DNA of 9,296 nt, taken from NCBI GenBank assembly GCA_028702365.1, contig JAQVOZ010000040.1:1-9296 (forward strand), in the 5' to 3' direction. The notes beneath the pieces were generated by a model. That model searched no databases. It was given only the letters and a program-made list of their open reading frames with translations, and was not told the origin of the DNA. The translations under genes and the position numbers were made by a program. This document shows positions 1-7,688 of the stretch, in pieces; position 1 is the stretch's first letter; every line of letters begins with the position of its first letter. This DNA is from Candidatus Omnitrophota bacterium (lineage in GTDB: Bacteria > Omnitrophota > Gorgyraeia > Duberdicusellales > 4484-171).

Positions 1-1
1 G

Positions 2-2980
2 GCAATAACCTTTACCAACAAGGCTACTATCGAAATGAAAGAGAGGATATTAGAGCTTCTTAAAAAAATTTCCTTAAAAAAATTCTCAAGCAGCGACGAA
101 GAAAAAGACATTTTAAGTTCTTTAGGTTACACCGGTAAAGACTTAAGCGGCAAATGCCAGCTTATAATGGATGAGCTGATTAAGCATTATAATTTTTTCC
201 AGGTTCAGACAATCGATAGTTTTATAAATGCCATTCTTTCCGGATGCGCCTTAAACATTGACCGTTCAGCTAATTTTCAGATAAAAAATGATTATTCGCA
301 GTATCTTGCCTACTGTTTCGATTTAGCGCTCGATGCCGCATCAACCGATAAAGAAATGTATGATTTGCTTGAGGATTTTCTCCAGCATTACCTGTTTGTT
401 GAAAACAGAAACGGCTGGTTTCCCAAAGAAGATATTTTAAAGCTCATTGAGTCTTTGTTTCAGCTAAGCAATAAATACGCGGGTTATTTTTCTCCCTATA
501 AAGGAGAAACAAAAGACTTGATTAAAAAAAGAAAATATATATATGAACTCATGGAAGAGCTTTCCCTGAATTTCCCGCAGGGGCTAAACGCAAACGCCAG
601 CCGTTCAATTAATAATTTCCTGGAACAAAACAGCGGTATATTCGACATAGCTGATTTGCCGGTATGTTTAAGCGCAGATACGCCCCCGATTAATAAAGAT
701 AAAGATTGCGAGGCAGATTTCAGCAAAAAATGGAAAAAGATTTCCAAGGAATTAACCGAACTCATTGAGCTTGATTCAACCTCTGCATATAACCCTTACA
801 TACGGCTTTTTAACAAATTTCTTTATTTTTTCCATTTAGTTTCAAGAAAAGAAGACATATTATTTCTTGAAGAGTTAAATCATAAGGCACACCTGCTTTT
901 TAGTGAAGAGCTGGGCCTCCCTGAGCTTTATTACCGCCTGGCAACGCGTTTTACACATTATTTAATCGATGAATTCCAGGATACCAGCGAGCTTCAGTGG
1001 CGCAATCTCACAGCAATGGTTGAGGACGCGCTTTCTGCCGGCGGCTCGCTTTTTTACGTGGGAGACAAAAAGCAGGCTATCTATCGTTTCCGCGGCGGAG
1101 AAGCAGGCCTGTTTGACCTGGTAAAAAATGATTTTTCTCGCAGGTTCACCGTTACCTCTAAGCATCTTGTAAATAATTGGCGCAGCCAAAAGATGATAGT
1201 TGAATTTAACAATGAAATTTTTTCAAAAGATAATTTGCGCCGGGCAATTTCTAATAGCGCCATGGGCCAGGAACTGGCAACTGAAGAAAACATCGATGAA
1301 ATTCTTGAGGTTTTCAAAGATTCTTCCCAAAGCTATCAAGCTGCGAACCAGGAAGGATTTGTGCATATTGAGCGCATTGAAGGAAAAACCAAACAGCAAA
1401 ACTACGACGCCGTAAGATTGAAGCTACTTACATTGATGAAGGAACTGCGCCAGCGTTTTAGCTATGAAGATATAGCCGTGCTTGCCAGGGGAAATGACGA
1501 GGTCGAATTATTAAGCACGTGGCTGCTTAAGGAAAAAATTCCCGTTGAGTCAGAGAAAACTTTAAGTATTGGCGAGCACCATTTGATAAAAGAGATAATT
1601 TCATTGCTGCGTTTTCTTAATTCGCCGATAGATGATTTAAGTTTTTGTTCGTTTGCGCTGGGCGAGTTATTTTCTGCCGCAACGGGGATTAAAACCGAAG
1701 AGGTAACGGATTTTATTTTTAAACTGCGCAAGGAAGATAAGGCGGGAAATAATCTTTCGCTCTATTTGAAGTTTCGTAATTGCTACCCGGAAATCTGGCA
1801 AAACTATTTTGAAGAACTTTTCAAAAATGTCGGATTTATTTCACCGTATGAGCTCGTTACTGCAATCTACGGCCGATTCGAAGTCTTCAGGAATTTCCCA
1901 AATCACCAGGCTTTTTTTATGAAATTACTTGAGTTGATGAAATCCAAGGAAGCCGATTATGTTGGGCTCGGGCAGTTTTTATCTTATCTTGAAACAGCTT
2001 CAATAGATGATTTATATGTTGATGCCACCCACAGCGATTCGGTTAAGGTTCTAACCATACATAAATCCAAGGGCCTTGAGTTTTCTGTCGTGATTTTACC
2101 TTTCTTACGCATAGATATAAGCCCGGAAACCGGAGGCAGGGGCACAAGCTCTTATCTTACGCAAATTGAAGGGAGTAACTTAGGGCTTGTACGTATTACC
2201 AAAATTCACCGGCAGTATTCAAAAACCTTAAAAACAATATATGGGCAAAGTTATAAAAAAGCCTGCATTGATGAGCTGAACAATATTTACGTTGCCTTAA
2301 CAAGGCCTAAGTATGAACTTTATATTTTTATACCGGAGAGAAGCTCAAACGCAGCCAATAAAGCGCTCTATCTTATACCCAAAGAGATAAAAGAAAGAGG
2401 CAGAAAAGTTCAATATAATATCCGTAAGAAAGATAAACAGCAGGCAATAATGCCCATGCCTGCCTCCAATTACAAAGACTGGATAAGTTCTCTAGAGAAC
2501 GAGTTTAAGGGACTTGCCAGCGCTCTTCTTAAAGAAAAAATGCTGGAAGGAAATATTATGCACGCTTTGTTGTCCAGGGTAAATAACTGTGAAAACCGCA
2601 ACTTTGATGAAATAATAAAAGAAGCGGCTTCTTTTGTAAAAGAGGCTTTCCCCGAGGTTTCTGATTTTTCCAAATATCTGCAAAAACTTTCCGCAATTCT
2701 TACAAAAAAAGAACTTAAAGAGTTTTTCTATATTGAAGGAGGAACTATTTTTTGTGAAAAGGAAGTAGCGAATAACTTTGGAGATTTGAAACGAATAGAC
2801 AGGCTGATAATGAAAGAGAAAGATATTTATGTAATAGATTATAAAAGTTCGAAGGAGAAAGAGGAACAATATTTAGAACAGATAACAGAATATATCGCAA
2901 TCCTAAAAGATATATATCCAGCACACACAATTAAAGGGTTTTTGCTTTATCTGGATACTATGGATGTCAAAAAGATATGA
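2..2980 (+). CDS. addA: AddA-type helicase-nuclease subunit, 5' truncated by window edge
   Basis: This is a UvrD/Rep-family (SF1A) helicase fused to a C-terminal RecB-type nuclease, the AddA subunit that unwinds and resects double-strand-break ends for RecA loading. The frame is open from base 2 and reads AITFTNKATIEMKERI, which is helicase motif Ia. Walker A and the true start therefore lie upstream of the window, and the ATG at 35 is internal. Seen in order: motif II DEFQDT (968-985), motif III VGDKKQAIYRFRGG (1058-1099), NWRS (1175-1186), motif V VLTIHKSKGLEF (2048-2083) and motif VI VALTRPKYELYIF (from 2291). The nuclease part shows GNIMHALL with its His (2561), an RID aspartate (2798) and IDYKSS with Asp 2837 and Lys 2843, then a QYLEQITEY helix. 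The visible 992 residues plus a short missing N-terminus make it somewhat smaller than the roughly 1,230-residue Bacillus AddA. The stop overlaps the next start in an ATGA. RecB is the alternative name, but the AddB partner favours AddA. Confidence 0.93.
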   Translation, partial: AITFTNKATIEMKERILELLKKISLKKFSSSDEEKDILSSLGYTGKDLSGKCQLIMDELIKHYNFFQVQTIDSFINAILSGCALNIDRSANFQIKNDYSQYLAYCFDLALDAASTDKEMYDLLEDFLQHYLFVENRNGWFPKEDILKLIESLFQLSNKYAGYFSPYKGETKDLIKKRKYIYELMEELSLNFPQGLNANASRSINNFLEQNSGIFDIADLPVCLSADTPPINKDKDCEADFSKKWKKISKELTELIELDSTSAYNPYIRLFNKFLYFFHLVSRKEDILFLEELNHKAHLLFSEELGLPELYYRLATRFTHYLIDEFQDTSELQWRNLTAMVEDALSAGGSLFYVGDKKQAIYRFRGGEAGLFDLVKNDFSRRFTVTSKHLVNNWRSQKMIVEFNNEIFSKDNLRRAISNSAMGQELATEENIDEILEVFKDSSQSYQAANQEGFVHIERIEGKTKQQNYDAVRLKLLTLMKELRQRFSYEDIAVLARGNDEVELLSTWLLKEKIPVESEKTLSIGEHHLIKEIISLLRFLNSPIDDLSFCSFALGELFSAATGIKTEEVTDFIFKLRKEDKAGNNLSLYLKFRNCYPEIWQNYFEELFKNVGFISPYELVTAIYGRFEVFRNFPNHQAFFMKLLELMKSKEADYVGLGQFLSYLETASIDDLYVDATHSDSVKVLTIHKSKGLEFSVVILPFLRIDISPETGGRGTSSYLTQIEGSNLGLVRITKIHRQYSKTLKTIYGQSYKKACIDELNNIYVALTRPKYELYIFIPERSSNAANKALYLIPKEIKERGRKVQYNIRKKDKQQAIMPMPASNYKDWISSLENEFKGLASALLKEKMLEGNIMHALLSRVNNCENRNFDEIIKEAASFVKEAFPEVSDFSKYLQKLSAILTKKELKEFFYIEGGTIFCEKEVANNFGDLKRIDRLIMKEKDIYVIDYKSSKEKEEQYLEQITEYIAILKDIYPAHTIKGFLLYLDTMDVKKI

Positions 2981-5799
2981 AAACAGAGCGCGTATTAGTT
3001 TATGGCCTTGGCGAAAATATAATCGAAAAACTTGCTGATTATATAATCGAAAATTCAACCAGCTCGCCCTGTGATTTCAGCAGAATCGCCTGTGTTTTTG
3101 GCGGCAGGCGGCCGGCTTTATTCTTGCGTAAAGCGCTTGCCCGAAAGCTTAAGAAATCTTTCTACCCGCCTTCTGTTTTTACCATAGATGGCTTTATGGA
3201 ATATATAACCAAGCCCCGGGGCCCTGTTAAGAAAATAGGAGAATTGGAGGCAGCTTACCTGGTGTATAAAATCGTAAAAACCAAAGCGCCCTATATATTA
3301 AAAAACCGGGACAGCTTTTCGCAGTTTGTGCCATGGGCGCAGGAAATAAATTCATTCGTCGAACAGCTTGATTTGGAAGATATATCCGACAGCCGGCTTT
3401 TAAACATAGAGAAAAGCGCAAGCATAGGCTATGATGTGCCGTCAAGTATCAATAAATTACTTACGCATATAGTAGATATCAGGAAAAGCTACCATAGAGA
3501 GCTTACAGAAAAAAATCTTTTCTCAAGAGGAAGTATCTATCTTAATGCTTCAAGAGAGGTCAAGGAGCGAAGATTTGATGATTTTGATAAAGTTATTTTT
3601 TGTAATTTTTTCTATCTGCATAAAACAGAGCTTAATATCTTTAAGGAAATGTATAGCAACGGAAAAGGCGTATTTATATTCCAGGGCTCCGCCAGCGACT
3701 GGTCAGTGCTTGCCAAATGTGCAAAGGAAATGAATGTTTCTATAGAGCCGCAAATACACCGCCCAAAATACCAATTATCTCTTTATCAGGGTTTTGACAT
3801 GCATTCTCAGGTGTGTTTAGTCAGGGAAGTTTTGGAAAAAATAACAGATAAAGAAAAAACTTTAATTTTGCTGCCGCGGCCCGAAAGCCTGATACCGGTG
3901 CTTACGGAGGTAACTTCCAGACTTGATGAATTCAACGTTTCAATGGGTTATCCGGTAAAAAGAAGCCCTGTCTATGTTCTTTTTGACGCACTATTCTCCG
4001 CGCAGGAAAATAAAAAAGAAGACAAGTATTATGTACGCGATTATCTTAACCTGCTTCGCCATCCGTTGGTTAAGAACTTAAAAATAAGCGAGGATTATGC
4101 AATAACACGCGTGATGGTTCATAAAATAGAGGAGTTGATAAGAGGAGATGAAAAAAGCTTGATAGGCGGAAGCCTTTTTTTAAGTTTAGCAGAGATAGAA
4201 GCTGAAGAAAAAATTTATACTTTAAGCGCAGAGACGCTAGGCAATATGGGTATAAACATAGAAGAAAAAAAATGTAAAGAGATATTGAAGAAAATCCATG
4301 ATTTATTCTTCAGAACTTGGGAAGAGATAGATACTTTCATGGATTTTGGCGTAAATTTAGGAAATTTGCTAATAGTGCTTTCTGAAAAAAGCATGATTCA
4401 GAAATTTGCATTCAACCTTAAAGTTATTGAAAAGATACAACTAATACGGGAGCAAATGTGTGAGCTCTCTTTCAGCAGGGAAAAATTTAAGCCTATTGAA
4501 ATCTGGGAAATTTTCCGTAACCGCCTTGAGTCGGAAACTGTTTCCTTTTCCGGCTCTCCTTTGCGCGGCCTTCAGATACTTGGGCTTTTTGAAACAAGGG
4601 CGTTACATTTCGAAAATGTGATAGTCATGGATGTCAATGAGTCAATACTTCCGAGATTAAAAATACATGAGCCTCTCATACCGCGCGAGGTAATGATTAA
4701 CCTGGGGCTTAACCGCCTCGAGAAGGAAGAAGAAATCCAGCGTTATCAGTTTAATTCTCTTATCTGCGGCGCAAAGAATGTGCACCTTGTTTATGAAAAA
4801 AATCAGGAAAAAGAAAAAAGCAGGTTCATAGAAGAGCTCCTCTGGAAGATGCAGAAAGAAGCTAAAACGCTTGAGGTAATAAACATTCCAAGGGCTGCAT
4901 TTAATATTTCTATAGCTGCTTCAGAATTTTTTGCGCCGAAAACAAATGATATGGTAGATTTTTTAAAAACCTGCAAATATTCTGCAAGCCGCCTTAATTC
5001 TTACCTTAATTGCCCGATGCAGTTTTACTACCAGTATGTTTTAGGCTTAAGCAAGCAGGATGATCTTCTTGATGAGCCTCAGGCTTCCCATATTGGAACA
5101 TTTATACATGAACTTCTGGAAAGCGCTTTTATGAAATTTAAAGGGACTAAGCCAATAATTGATAATGATTTTAGAAAATATTTTAACGCCTGTATGGATA
5201 AAAAGTTTGAAGAGGAATTAAAGCCAAGGATGAAATCGGATTCATTTCTTCTTAAAAAAATTATTGAAAAGCGCCTTGCGCAGTTTCTTGACAGGGAAGC
5301 TGAACGTGGTGTAGAGAGGATAATCTGCCTTGAGGAAAGAAGAGAGGATTCAATTAAAATCAACGGGCAGAAAATGGATTTTGTTTATACCGTTGACAGG
5401 ATAGACGAGTTCAAGGATAAGAGCATTATAATTATCGATTATAAAACAGGCGGTTCAAACGTAGCCCCTAAAAAGTTGCATGCTTTGGAGTCAATGGAAT
5501 TAAATATAGAATCCATAAGAGAAGACATAAAATCATTCCAATTACCCCTGTATTATTATTTTGTATCAAAAGAGTTTAAAGATGTGGCTGTGAATGCGCA
5601 ACTGTATAATATACGTACCCTCGAAAGGAAATCTTTTATCAATGAGGATGAGTTTAAAGAGGCAGCCCGGATAATGCAAATATGTCTTGATGCCCTGGGT
5701 GTAGTTTTTTCGGAAATTTTCAATCCGCAGATTCCTTTTGTGCCTAACAAAGAAGAAAGAAAGTGCGAATTTTGCTCTTTCCGGGCGCTATGCAGATAG
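2977..5799 (+). CDS. addB: AddB-type nuclease / inactive-helicase subunit with Fe-S cluster
   Basis: This is the probable AddB partner of the upstream AddA: a PD-(D/E)XK nuclease fused to a helicase-like scaffold. The N-terminus (residues 36-55) reads RIACVFGGRRPALFLRKALA. It resembles AddB forms that lack Walker A, and no GxxGxGKT is present, so ATP-driven translocation by this subunit is unlikely. The middle carries family signatures NVSMGYPV (about 320-327) and PLRGLQILGLFETRAL (528-543 region). The nuclease shows GTFIHELLE (His711), VDRIDEF (Asp807, Asp810), IIDYKTG (Asp821, Lys823) and QLPLYYYF (Gln855, Tyr859). Cys679 in SRLNSYLNCPMQF, with Cys930, Cys933 and Cys939 in a C-X2-C-X5-C tail, matches the iron-staple 4Fe-4S ligands known in AddB. 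At 940 aa it is shorter than Bacillus AddB (about 1,166). There is no clear Shine-Dalgarno before 2977; the ATGA overlap implies translational coupling. The alternative RexB name is unlikely because RexB lacks these cysteines. Confidence 0.88.
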   Translation: MKTERVLVYGLGENIIEKLADYIIENSTSSPCDFSRIACVFGGRRPALFLRKALARKLKKSFYPPSVFTIDGFMEYITKPRGPVKKIGELEAAYLVYKIVKTKAPYILKNRDSFSQFVPWAQEINSFVEQLDLEDISDSRLLNIEKSASIGYDVPSSINKLLTHIVDIRKSYHRELTEKNLFSRGSIYLNASREVKERRFDDFDKVIFCNFFYLHKTELNIFKEMYSNGKGVFIFQGSASDWSVLAKCAKEMNVSIEPQIHRPKYQLSLYQGFDMHSQVCLVREVLEKITDKEKTLILLPRPESLIPVLTEVTSRLDEFNVSMGYPVKRSPVYVLFDALFSAQENKKEDKYYVRDYLNLLRHPLVKNLKISEDYAITRVMVHKIEELIRGDEKSLIGGSLFLSLAEIEAEEKIYTLSAETLGNMGINIEEKKCKEILKKIHDLFFRTWEEIDTFMDFGVNLGNLLIVLSEKSMIQKFAFNLKVIEKIQLIREQMCELSFSREKFKPIEIWEIFRNRLESETVSFSGSPLRGLQILGLFETRALHFENVIVMDVNESILPRLKIHEPLIPREVMINLGLNRLEKEEEIQRYQFNSLICGAKNVHLVYEKNQEKEKSRFIEELLWKMQKEAKTLEVINIPRAAFNISIAASEFFAPKTNDMVDFLKTCKYSASRLNSYLNCPMQFYYQYVLGLSKQDDLLDEPQASHIGTFIHELLESAFMKFKGTKPIIDNDFRKYFNACMDKKFEEELKPRMKSDSFLLKKIIEKRLAQFLDREAERGVERIICLEERREDSIKINGQKMDFVYTVDRIDEFKDKSIIIIDYKTGGSNVAPKKLHALESMELNIESIREDIKSFQLPLYYYFVSKEFKDVAVNAQLYNIRTLERKSFINEDEFKEAARIMQICLDALGVVFSEIFNPQIPFVPNKEERKCEFCSFRALCR

Positions 5800-5810
5800 A
5801 AACATTTCTA

Positions 5811-5839
5811 TTCCCAATAACCGCTCTTTAGTGTAAAAT
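5811..5839 (+). promoter_or_regulatory. Candidate sigma-70 promoter for the leader RNA and DEAD-box helicase
   Basis: A -35 box TTCCCA (5811-5816, 4 of 6 to consensus) and a -10 box TAAAAT (5834-5839, 5 of 6) are separated by exactly 17 bases. Transcription would start near 5846-5848, just before the GC-rich structured stretch at 5851. The promoter begins 11 bases after the addB stop, so the helicase is probably transcribed separately from addAB. This is assigned by eye only. AT-rich DNA gives chance matches, but the position directly ahead of the structured RNA adds weight. Confidence 0.5.
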
Positions 5840-5850
5840 ATGCATATTTC

Positions 5851-5946
5851 GGGAGCCTCACAGGGGGAAAGCCCCGCCATTTATCGCAGGCTAGCAATTT
5901 CGCCTGCGCATTCCTATCCACCAGGCTTTAAGCCCAGAGACTACCC
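5851..5946 (+). ncRNA. Unrecognised structured RNA in the leader of the DEAD-box helicase gene
   Basis: This is a GC-rich island: 5851-5952 contains 60 G/C in 102 bases, and the next 45 bases only 9. It can be folded by eye. A closing helix pairs GGGAG (5851-5855) with CTACCC (5941-5946, one bulged A) and CTC (5857-5859) with GAG (5937-5939). It encloses three hairpins: GGGG/CCCC with an AAAG loop (5864-5875), a perfect 7-bp CGCAGGC/GCCTGCG with a 10-base loop (5885-5908), and GGCT/AGCC with a 3-base loop (5924-5934). No open reading frame of note covers it. I compared it from memory with cobalamin, TPP, SAM, c-di-GMP, glycine, THF, fluoride and ydaO-type riboswitches, 6S, SRP, tmRNA and RNase P, and none fits. 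It could be a cis-regulatory leader or a small RNA. No T-run terminator follows it, which favours a leader continuing into the helicase gene at 5998. Confidence 0.5.
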
Positions 5947-5986
5947 AGCAGGTTGACAAAAAAGAATAAATATTTACATAAAAAAT

Positions 5987-5991
5987 GAGGT
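5987..5991 (+). promoter_or_regulatory. Ribosome binding site of the DEAD-box helicase gene
   Basis: GAGGT sits 6 bases before the ATG at 5998 in a 45-base stretch that is only 20% GC and so should be unstructured. It lies about 40 bases downstream of the folded leader element. This supports 5998 as the start. If the leader regulates translation, it must act at a distance or through alternative pairing, because no base of the closing helix overlaps this site. Confidence 0.7.
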
Positions 5992-5997
5992 AAAACC

Positions 5998-7611
5998 ATG
6001 GAAGAATTAACAGCTTTTAAAAAACTTGGATTATCGGAGAATTGTTTGCAAGCCTTGGAGAAAAAAGGCTTTGAGGAGCCTACTCTTATTCAGGATAAAA
6101 TTATCCCTCTTTTTCTTGGAAAAGATATTGATATTATCGGCCAGGCACAGACCGGTACCGGTAAAACTGCAGCTTTTGGTTTGCCCCTAATTGAGAAGCT
6201 AAAAGCCGGTTCGCGTTATCCGCAGGCGCTTATTCTGGCTCCGACAAGGGAACTCGCTTTGCAGGTGGCGCAAGAGATAAATTCGCTCAAAGGCAATAAG
6301 AATTTACAGATTGCAGCTGTTTACGGCGGCCAATCAATAGAGGAACAATTAAGAAGGCTGCATAAGGGGGTTGATATAGTTGTGGGGACTCCCGGAAGAA
6401 TACTTGACCATCTTCGGCGTAAAAGCCTGAATCTCGCTACCATAGAATATCTTATCCTCGATGAGGCTGATGAAATGCTTAATATGGGTTTTATTGAAGA
6501 TGTAGAAGAAATCTTAAAACATACAAATAAAAATAAAAGAATATTGCTTTTTTCAGCAACGATGCCCGAGAGGATAGTGAGCCTTGCAAAAAGATACATG
6601 AAGGAATATGAAATAATAAGGATCAAAGCGGAACAGCCCACAGTTGCGCTCACAGACCAGATATATTTCGAAGTTCAATATGCAGATAAACTTGAAGCGT
6701 TATGCCGCATAGTGGATGTGGAGCATGAATTTTACGGATTGGTTTTCTGCCGGACCAAGATAGATGTGGATGAGCTTGCCAGAAAACTTATAGATAGGGG
6801 TTATGACGCGGAAGCTTTGCATGGCGATATATCGCAATTCCAAAGAGAACGCATTCTTGATAAGTTCAAGAAAAAACGAATCAATATTTTAGTTGCTACA
6901 GATGTTGCAGCCCGCGGTATAGATATAATTAACCTGACCCATGTCATTAATTATTCTCTCCCGCAAGACCCTGAATCCTACGTGCATAGAATAGGCCGTA
7001 CCGGACGTGCCGGTAAAGAGGGCACTGCTATAACATTTGTTACACCCGATGAAACCAGGAAACTGATTTTTATAAAGCGCATAGCAAAAACAAATATAAG
7101 AAGAGAACGCTTGCCGCAGATTTCCGAAATTATCCGGACAAAAAAAGAAAAAATAAAAGAAAGGCTTGAAGCTATTCTTGGTTCGCAATCTTACATGGAT
7201 TACTTAAGCCTTGCGGAGGAGATGTTGAAAGAGCAGGATGCAAAGAATGTTCTTGCGTCTTTACTTAAGCACACCTTTGGTGATGAGCTTGATGAAAAAA
7301 GCTATAACGAAATAAGGGATGTTTCGATAGACACCAAAGGCAAAGCCCGCCTTTTCGTTGCTTTAGGCAGTATTGACCATATAAATGCGCAAAAACTGGT
7401 TGATTTTATAAGAGAAAAAACACGCGTAGACAGCCGTAAAATCCAGGACGTAAGAATCTTTGAAAAATTTTCTTTTGTAACCGTTCCTTTCGAAGAGGCG
7501 GAGATAATAGTCCAGACCTTTAAGAGATTAGGCACAGGCAAAAGGCCAATCATTGAGATAGCTAAAGAAAGAAAAGGCCCGAAAGAAGGCCGCAGGAATT
7601 TTAGGCACTAA
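5998..7611 (+). CDS. deaD: DEAD-box ATP-dependent RNA helicase, DeaD/CsdA type with DbpA RNA-binding domain
   Basis: This is a cytoplasmic RNA helicase that unwinds short RNA duplexes using ATP. Relatives act in ribosome assembly, mRNA decay and cold adaptation. All SF2 motifs are present: Q motif (Phe7, Gln32), I AQTGTGKT (50-57), Ia PTREL (82-86), GG (110-111), Ib TPGR (131-134), II DEAD (155-158), III SAT (186-188), IV VFCRT (249-253), V ATDVAARGID (300-309) and VI HRIGRTGR (330-337). A helical segment (about 365-425) corresponds to the DeaD dimerisation region. Residues about 447-512 (RLFVALGSIDHINAQKLVDF onward) match the DbpA/CsdA RNA-binding fold, which in DbpA and YxiN recognises 23S rRNA hairpin 92. 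A short basic tail (KERKGPKEGRRNFRH) follows. At 537 aa it lies between DbpA/YxiN (about 460-480) and E. coli DeaD (about 630). A good GAGGT site supports the start. The gene has its own candidate promoter and a structured leader, so it may be regulated post-transcriptionally. DbpA is the main alternative name. Confidence 0.92.
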   Translation: MEELTAFKKLGLSENCLQALEKKGFEEPTLIQDKIIPLFLGKDIDIIGQAQTGTGKTAAFGLPLIEKLKAGSRYPQALILAPTRELALQVAQEINSLKGNKNLQIAAVYGGQSIEEQLRRLHKGVDIVVGTPGRILDHLRRKSLNLATIEYLILDEADEMLNMGFIEDVEEILKHTNKNKRILLFSATMPERIVSLAKRYMKEYEIIRIKAEQPTVALTDQIYFEVQYADKLEALCRIVDVEHEFYGLVFCRTKIDVDELARKLIDRGYDAEALHGDISQFQRERILDKFKKKRINILVATDVAARGIDIINLTHVINYSLPQDPESYVHRIGRTGRAGKEGTAITFVTPDETRKLIFIKRIAKTNIRRERLPQISEIIRTKKEKIKERLEAILGSQSYMDYLSLAEEMLKEQDAKNVLASLLKHTFGDELDEKSYNEIRDVSIDTKGKARLFVALGSIDHINAQKLVDFIREKTRVDSRKIQDVRIFEKFSFVTVPFEEAEIIVQTFKRLGTGKRPIIEIAKERKGPKEGRRNFRH

Positions 7612-7688
7612 GCAGTGGTTAGTTAAACAAAAAAACGCAGTTTTTCAAAACAAACTACAAACTACCAACCATAAATTACTAAAGTAAT
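7612..7688 (+). other. AT-rich intergenic stretch with small repeats between deaD and pyruvate kinase
   Basis: These 77 bases carry a perfect 6-bp inverted repeat AAAAAC-GCA-GTTTTT (7631-7645) and a tandem direct repeat CAAACTA x2 (7651-7664). A longer imperfect pairing joins TGGTTAGTT (7616-7624) to AACT plus AACCA (7660-7663, 7667-7671). The inverted repeat is too AT-rich to be a convincing intrinsic terminator although it ends in T5. I see no promoter close to consensus, and only a weak AAAG (7681-7684) ahead of the next ATG. Whether pyruvate kinase is co-transcribed with the helicase cannot be decided from this. Confidence 0.4.

Noticed and set aside
35..37. ATG at 35 as the start of the addA-type gene
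   Set aside because: The frame is open upstream to base 2 and encodes ITFTNKAT, the conserved motif Ia of UvrD-family helicases, so the gene continues beyond the left edge.
2492..2869. 125-codon open frame on the - strand, rich in Phe, Leu and Tyr
   Set aside because: It is a shadow of the addA nuclease domain. The apparent hydrophobicity comes from the complement of Lys- and Glu-rich codons.
5851..5952. Known riboswitch such as c-di-GMP-I (CACAGGG resembles its CACAGGG core) or ydaO (GGGAGCC, GGGG)
   Set aside because: Only short fragments match. The second halves of those consensus sequences and their helix arrangement are absent.
5924..5966. Intrinsic terminator for addAB or for the small RNA
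   Set aside because: The GGCT/AGCC hairpin has only 4 bp and is followed by A-rich, not T-rich, sequence.
5967..5976. Perfect palindrome TAAATATTTA as an operator
   Set aside because: It is made only of A and T inside a 20% GC spacer, so it is expected by chance; no matching second site was seen.
7631..7645. Intrinsic terminator after the DEAD-box gene
   Set aside because: The stem AAAAAC/GTTTTT has only one G-C pair, and its own arm is the T-run. It is too weak to call.
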